From Pseudomonas pudica (GTDB taxonomy: Bacteria; Pseudomonadota; Gammaproteobacteria; Pseudomonadales; Pseudomonadaceae), in the NCBI RefSeq assembly GCF_015680405.1, contig NZ_JADLJS010000042.1, forward strand, positions 1 to 44,385: a stretch of 44,385 nucleotides of DNA. The letters run 5' to 3'. Position numbers and translations under genes: made by a program. Positions within the stretch are counted from its first letter, which is position 1. Each line of letters starts with the position of its first letter. Of this stretch, positions 40,979 through 44,385 are shown in pieces. The notes beneath the pieces were generated by a model. It was given only the letters and a program-made list of their open reading frames with translations. It had not been told where the DNA came from and ran no database searches.

Positions 40979-42388
40979 TCAGAACGAGCGGATGATCCGC
41001 CCCAGGGTTTCCATGGCCCGTTCGGCATCCTCGTGCCAGGGGCTGCCGTAGTTCAGGCGGATGCAGTTGCCGAAGCGCCGGGTGGGCGAGAAGATCGGCC
41101 CGGGGGCGATGCTGATGCCTTGGGCCAGGGCCATGTGGAACAGCTTGAGGGCGTCCATCTGTTCGGGCAGCTCCAGCCACAGGAAGTAGCCGCCGGACGG
41201 TTGGCTGACCCGCGTCTGCGCCGGGAAATGCCGGGCAATGGCCGCCAGCATGTTGGCCTGCTGGCCTTCCAGGGCATAGCGCAGTTTGCGCAGGTGGCGG
41301 TCGTAGCCACCGTGCTGCAGGTAGTCGGCGATGGCCGCCTGGGCCGGCATCGAGGCGCACAGCGAGGTCATCAGCTTGAGCCGTTCGATCTTCTGCGCAA
41401 AGCGCCCGGCTGCCACCCAGCCGATGCGGTAGCCGGGTGCCAGGCTCTTGGCGAACGAGCCGCAGTGCATCACCAGGCCCTGGGTGTCGAAGGCCTTGGC
41501 CGGTTTGGGTGCCTGTTGCGAGTAGTACAGTTCGGCGTACACGTCGTCTTCGATCAATGGCACCTGATGACGCGCCAGCAGCTCTACCAGTGCCTGCTTT
41601 TTCGCTTCCGGCATGCTGGCACCCACCGGGTTCTGGAAGTTGGTCATGCACCACACGGCCTTGACCGGGTGCTTCTCCAGCGTTTGCGCCAGCACACCCA
41701 GGTCCATGCCTTCACGCGGGTGCACAGGGATTTCCACGGCCTTGAGCTTGAGCCGCTCCAGTACCTGCAGGCAGGCATAGAAGGCGGGGGCTTCGATGGC
41801 CACCAGGTCGCCGGGCTGGGTGACGGCCTGCAGGCACAGGTTCAAGGCTTCCAGCGCGCCGTTGGTGATCAGCAGCTCCTCCATCGGCAGCATCAGCCCG
41901 CCGACCATGTAGCGCAGGGCAATCTGCCTGCGCAGCTGCGGGTTGCCGGGTGACAGGTCGGTCACCACCATGCGCGGGTCCATGCTGCGGCTGGCGCTGG
42001 CCAGCGAGCGCGCCAGGCGTTGCAGCGGAAACAGCTCGGGGCTGGGGAAGGCCGAGCCGAACGGCACGGTGTTTGGGTCCTTGATCGAGTCGAGGATCGA
42101 GAACACCAGCGCGCTGACGTCGACGTCGGTGGATTCGCTGACCGGCTGCAAGGCCTGCGGCTCGCTGAACTGGCGCGGGGCGTGGGCGTTGACGAAATAG
42201 CCCGAGCGCGGCCGGGCACGGATCAACCCGCGCCGCTCCAGCAGGTAGTAGGCCTGGAACACCGTGGACGGGCTGACCCCGTGGGTCTGGCTGGCATAGC
42301 GCACCGAGGGTACGCGCTGGCCGGGGCCCAGCACCCCGGAGCGGATCAGTTCGGCGATGTCGTCGGCAAAGCGTTCGTAGCGTTTCAT
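40979..42388 (-). CDS. MocR-type GntR regulator with aminotransferase-like domain
   Basis: A 469-residue protein. The N-terminal GntR winged helix spans about 1-68 (MKRYERFADDIAELIRSG, VPSVRYASQTHGVSPSTVFQAYYLLERRGLI). The remainder is a fold-type I aminotransferase domain with the PLP lysine Lys314 in SFAKSLAPGYRIGW and an N-P-V-G motif (FQNPVG). MocR proteins use PLP and an amino acid as signal. Usual targets are nearby, but here the divergent or adjacent genes are a hybrid kinase and ccoG, so its target is not apparent. The start is ATG at 42388; 50 bp separate it from ccoG upstream. Confidence 0.95.
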   Translation of the reverse strand: MKRYERFADDIAELIRSGVLGPGQRVPSVRYASQTHGVSPSTVFQAYYLLERRGLIRARPRSGYFVNAHAPRQFSEPQALQPVSESTDVDVSALVFSILDSIKDPNTVPFGSAFPSPELFPLQRLARSLASASRSMDPRMVVTDLSPGNPQLRRQIALRYMVGGLMLPMEELLITNGALEALNLCLQAVTQPGDLVAIEAPAFYACLQVLERLKLKAVEIPVHPREGMDLGVLAQTLEKHPVKAVWCMTNFQNPVGASMPEAKKQALVELLARHQVPLIEDDVYAELYYSQQAPKPAKAFDTQGLVMHCGSFAKSLAPGYRIGWVAAGRFAQKIERLKLMTSLCASMPAQAAIADYLQHGGYDRHLRKLRYALEGQQANMLAAIARHFPAQTRVSQPSGGYFLWLELPEQMDALKLFHMALAQGISIAPGPIFSPTRRFGNCIRLNYGSPWHEDAERAMETLGRIIRSF

Positions 42389-42438
42389 TCTGGCCTTCTG
42401 TCGAAGCCTGGCAGGCAAGGTGGAATCAGTGTAAGGGA

Positions 42439-43842
42439 TCAACGGTTCATCGGTGCGACGAAGCGGCTGTGGGCCACGCTGCGGATGCTGGGGTCGTCGC
42501 GCTCGCTGATTTCAAAGCTCAGCGTCTGCGAGCTGCTGGCCGGGCGCTCGGCGAGCATCGCCACCGACACCGGCAGTTCACTCATTTCACCGGCCGGGAT
42601 CATGAATGAGGTCTTGCCTTGCAGGCTGAAGCCGTCGGCGTCCAGCAGGCGCAGCGCGTAGTGCCGGGTGCTTTCGGTCTTGTTGATGACCTTGAGCAGG
42701 TAGATGTTCTCGATCTGGCCCTGGGCATTCTCGCGGAACAGGCCGCGGTCCTTGATCACGTCCAGCGACACCATCGGGCGCAGCTGCAAGGCCACCACCA
42801 GCGCCGCGATCATCACCCCCAGCGCGGCAGCGTAGCCCAGCAGGCGCGGGCGCAGCCAATGGGTGGTGCCACCTTGCAGGCTGCGTTCGGACTTGTAGCC
42901 GATCAGGCCACGGGCGTAGCCCATCTTGTCCATTACCCCGTCACAGGCATCGATGCATGCCGCGCAACCGATGCACGCCATTTGCAGGCCATCGCGGATA
43001 TCGATGCCGGTGGGGCATACCTGCACGCACAAGGTGCAGTCGATGCAGTCGCCCAGGCCCTGGGCGCGGAGGTCACTGCCTTTCTTGCGCGGGCCACGGG
43101 CTTCGCCGCGACGCGGGTCATAGGCGACCGCCAGGGTGTCCTTGTCGAACATCACGCTCTGGAAGCGCGCATAGGGGCACATGTGCAGGCACACCGCTTC
43201 GCGCAGCAGGCCGGCATTGACGTAGGTGGCGGCGGTGAAGAACAGCACCCAGAACAGCGCCACGCCGCCCAGTTGCAAGGTGAACAGTTCTGCCGCCAGG
43301 GGGCGGATCGGGGTGAAGTAGCCGACGAAGGTCAGCCCGGTGAGCACGCCAATGCCCAACCACAGGCTGTGCTTCAGCGTGCGACGAGCCAGTTTGTTCA
43401 GGCTCCAGGGCGCGGCGGCCAGCTTGATGCGCTGGTTGCGGTCGCCCTCGGTGACCTTTTCGCACCACATGAACAGCCAGGTCCAGGTGCTTTGCGGGCA
43501 ACTGTAGCCGCACCACACGCGGCCGGCATACACGGTGATGGCGAACAGGCCGAAGGCGCAGATGATCAGCAGCGCCGACAGCAGGATGAAGTCCTGCGGC
43601 CAGAAGGTGGCGCCGAAGATGTGGAACTTGCTGTTGCCAAGGTCCCACAGCACGGCCTGGCGGCCGTTCCAGTTCAGCCAGGCGGTGCCGAAGAACAGTA
43701 CGAACAGGGCGCCGGCGAAGCCGATGCGCAGGTTGCGGTACAGCCCGGTGAAGCTGCGGGTATGGATACCATTGTCGGCGCGTCGCGGCAGGGGGCTGGC
43801 TGGGGCGGTGGCGATCTCTGTGAAAGGGATTCTATCGTTCAT
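42439..43842 (-). CDS. Cytochrome c oxidase accessory protein CcoG (RdxA/FixG)
   Basis: A 467-residue membrane-bound iron-sulfur protein near the usual CcoG length. Several TM segments surround CGYSCPQSTWTWLFMWCEKV, whose Cys residues can take part in copper reduction. Two ferredoxin-type sites are CIDCTLCVQVCPTG and CIGCAACIDACDG. A fifth TM (LLGYAAALGVMIAALVVALQL) leads to a periplasmic Ig-like C-terminal domain (FixG_C). CcoG helps copper delivery to cbb3 oxidase. It is usually beside ccoNOQP, but here the neighbours are MocR and a DUF3203-like gene. The start is ATG 43842 (MNDRIPFTEI). Confidence 0.95.
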   Translation of the reverse strand: MNDRIPFTEIATAPASPLPRRADNGIHTRSFTGLYRNLRIGFAGALFVLFFGTAWLNWNGRQAVLWDLGNSKFHIFGATFWPQDFILLSALLIICAFGLFAITVYAGRVWCGYSCPQSTWTWLFMWCEKVTEGDRNQRIKLAAAPWSLNKLARRTLKHSLWLGIGVLTGLTFVGYFTPIRPLAAELFTLQLGGVALFWVLFFTAATYVNAGLLREAVCLHMCPYARFQSVMFDKDTLAVAYDPRRGEARGPRKKGSDLRAQGLGDCIDCTLCVQVCPTGIDIRDGLQMACIGCAACIDACDGVMDKMGYARGLIGYKSERSLQGGTTHWLRPRLLGYAAALGVMIAALVVALQLRPMVSLDVIKDRGLFRENAQGQIENIYLLKVINKTESTRHYALRLLDADGFSLQGKTSFMIPAGEMSELPVSVAMLAERPASSSQTLSFEISERDDPSIRSVAHSRFVAPMNR

Positions 43843-43963
43843 GGCTCGGTGCTCATCAGGCCTCGATCAGGCATGAGCACTATGGCCCTGAGGCTGTTAT
43901 CAGCACAGGCTCAGATTTTGCGATAAAAACCGTATCAGATTTCCGGGCGGGCCCCGCCAGGCC

Positions 43964-44203
43964 TCAGATTACCGAGCCTGGAGTGCTGGCCTTCAGATGC
44001 CTGCGGCTATCCACCGCACCCGCCACTGTCAGTGCATCGGCCTCGGCTTCAGTGATGGGCACACGCTGGCCGGCGAGCAAGGCCACGGACATGCGCAGCT
44101 GTTCGTCGGTGACGATTTCGATGGACGGGCCATCACCCTCGATGCGCAGGTCTTCGCTGATGAGGGTGCAGCGGCGGGTGGTTTCATCGATTTCAACGGG
44201 CAT
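43964..44203 (-). CDS. Small DUF3203-like protein
   Basis: A 79-residue protein without signal or membrane segment: MPVEIDETTRRCTLISEDL, then RMSVALLAGQRVPITEAEADALTVAGAVDSRR. The last block is the hallmark of small Pseudomonas proteins I associate with DUF3203; function unknown. ATG 44203 is preceded by AGGAGGACCACC-like sequence, an excellent ribosome site that supports this start over any upstream one. It lies 121 bp upstream of ccoG on the same strand. Confidence 0.8.
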   Translation of the reverse strand: MPVEIDETTRRCTLISEDLRIEGDGPSIEIVTDEQLRMSVALLAGQRVPITEAEADALTVAGAVDSRRHLKASTPGSVI

Positions 44204-44322
44204 GGGGTGGTCCTCCTGGGGGTGGTTACAGGGTGGACCACAGGGGGACGGCGGTTTCTGCATCAGGAAGCTGAGCGGCACTTTGCGCTGTGTTCATAGG
44301 TCAGTCTTTGTAGATGGCAGGC

Positions 44323-44385
44323 CGGCCTCTTCGCGGGTAAACCCGCCCCCACAGGTGTTCCGATCCCTGTGGGAGCGGGTTTACC
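44323..44385. repeat. REP pair, cut by window end
   Basis: CGGCCTCTTCGCGGGTAAACCCGC...CCACAGG faces CCTGTGGGAGCGGGTTTACC, where the window ends. It lies upstream of the DUF3203-like gene; the rest of 44204-44322 shows no gene. Confidence 0.85.

Overview
The window looks like chromosome from a Pseudomonas of the P. putida group. The evidence is high-GC coding DNA with strong GC3 bias, the gcd-oprB pair of the peripheral glucose pathway, and many inverted REP pairs of the putida type in the gaps. Gene order around the acyl-CoA, two-component and efflux genes resembles P. putida KT2440 from memory; this was not checked. I see no rRNA, tRNA, insertion sequence, prophage or CRISPR array.

Layout. 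1-4.1 kb: a divergent metabolic cluster, with a Rid-family protein and a flavoprotein monooxygenase on the left strand and a DUF1028 protein overlapping an ArgE-like M20 deacylase on the right. 4.2-8.0 kb: porin OprB and PQQ glucose dehydrogenase Gcd, which together bring glucose into the periplasm and oxidise it to gluconate. 8.2-12.7 kb: cupin, LysR and MFS genes, then a LysE exporter divergent from an AraC/GlxA-type regulator. 12.9-16.6 kb: CAP-domain protein, SleB-like wall hydrolase, AEC transporter and LysR regulator. 16.8-22.5 kb: betaine-type ABC permease and binding protein with no ATPase, a large chemoreceptor, and an Na+/H+ antiporter-family permease divergent from it. 22.5-23.5 kb: a FecR gene with no sigma factor or TonB receptor beside it.

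23.8-29.6 kb: acyl-CoA dehydrogenase and acyl-CoA synthetase, divergent from a soluble PAS histidine kinase and a FixJ/LuxR response regulator. The shared promoter region carries a chain of AT-rich half-sites. 29.8-33.0 kb: a MarR-EmrA-EmrB efflux operon with a perfect palindrome exactly between its predicted -35 and -10 boxes. 33.1-36.7 kb: the most unusual locus, an RnfC/RnfD pair divergent from an ApbE flavin transferase, without RnfA, B, G or E. RnfD keeps a likely flavinylation motif, so this may be a compact membrane electron-transfer module. 36.8-44.2 kb: an SDR oxidoreductase, two tandem paralogous hybrid histidine kinases, a MocR-type regulator, the cytochrome oxidase assembly protein CcoG, and a small DUF3203-like protein.

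The main points for follow-up are the RnfCD-ApbE module, the Rid protein that seems to lack the family's key arginine, the incomplete FecR and ABC systems, and four candidate operators seen directly as palindromes or spaced repeats. All functional assignments come from reading motifs by eye; no database search was run.
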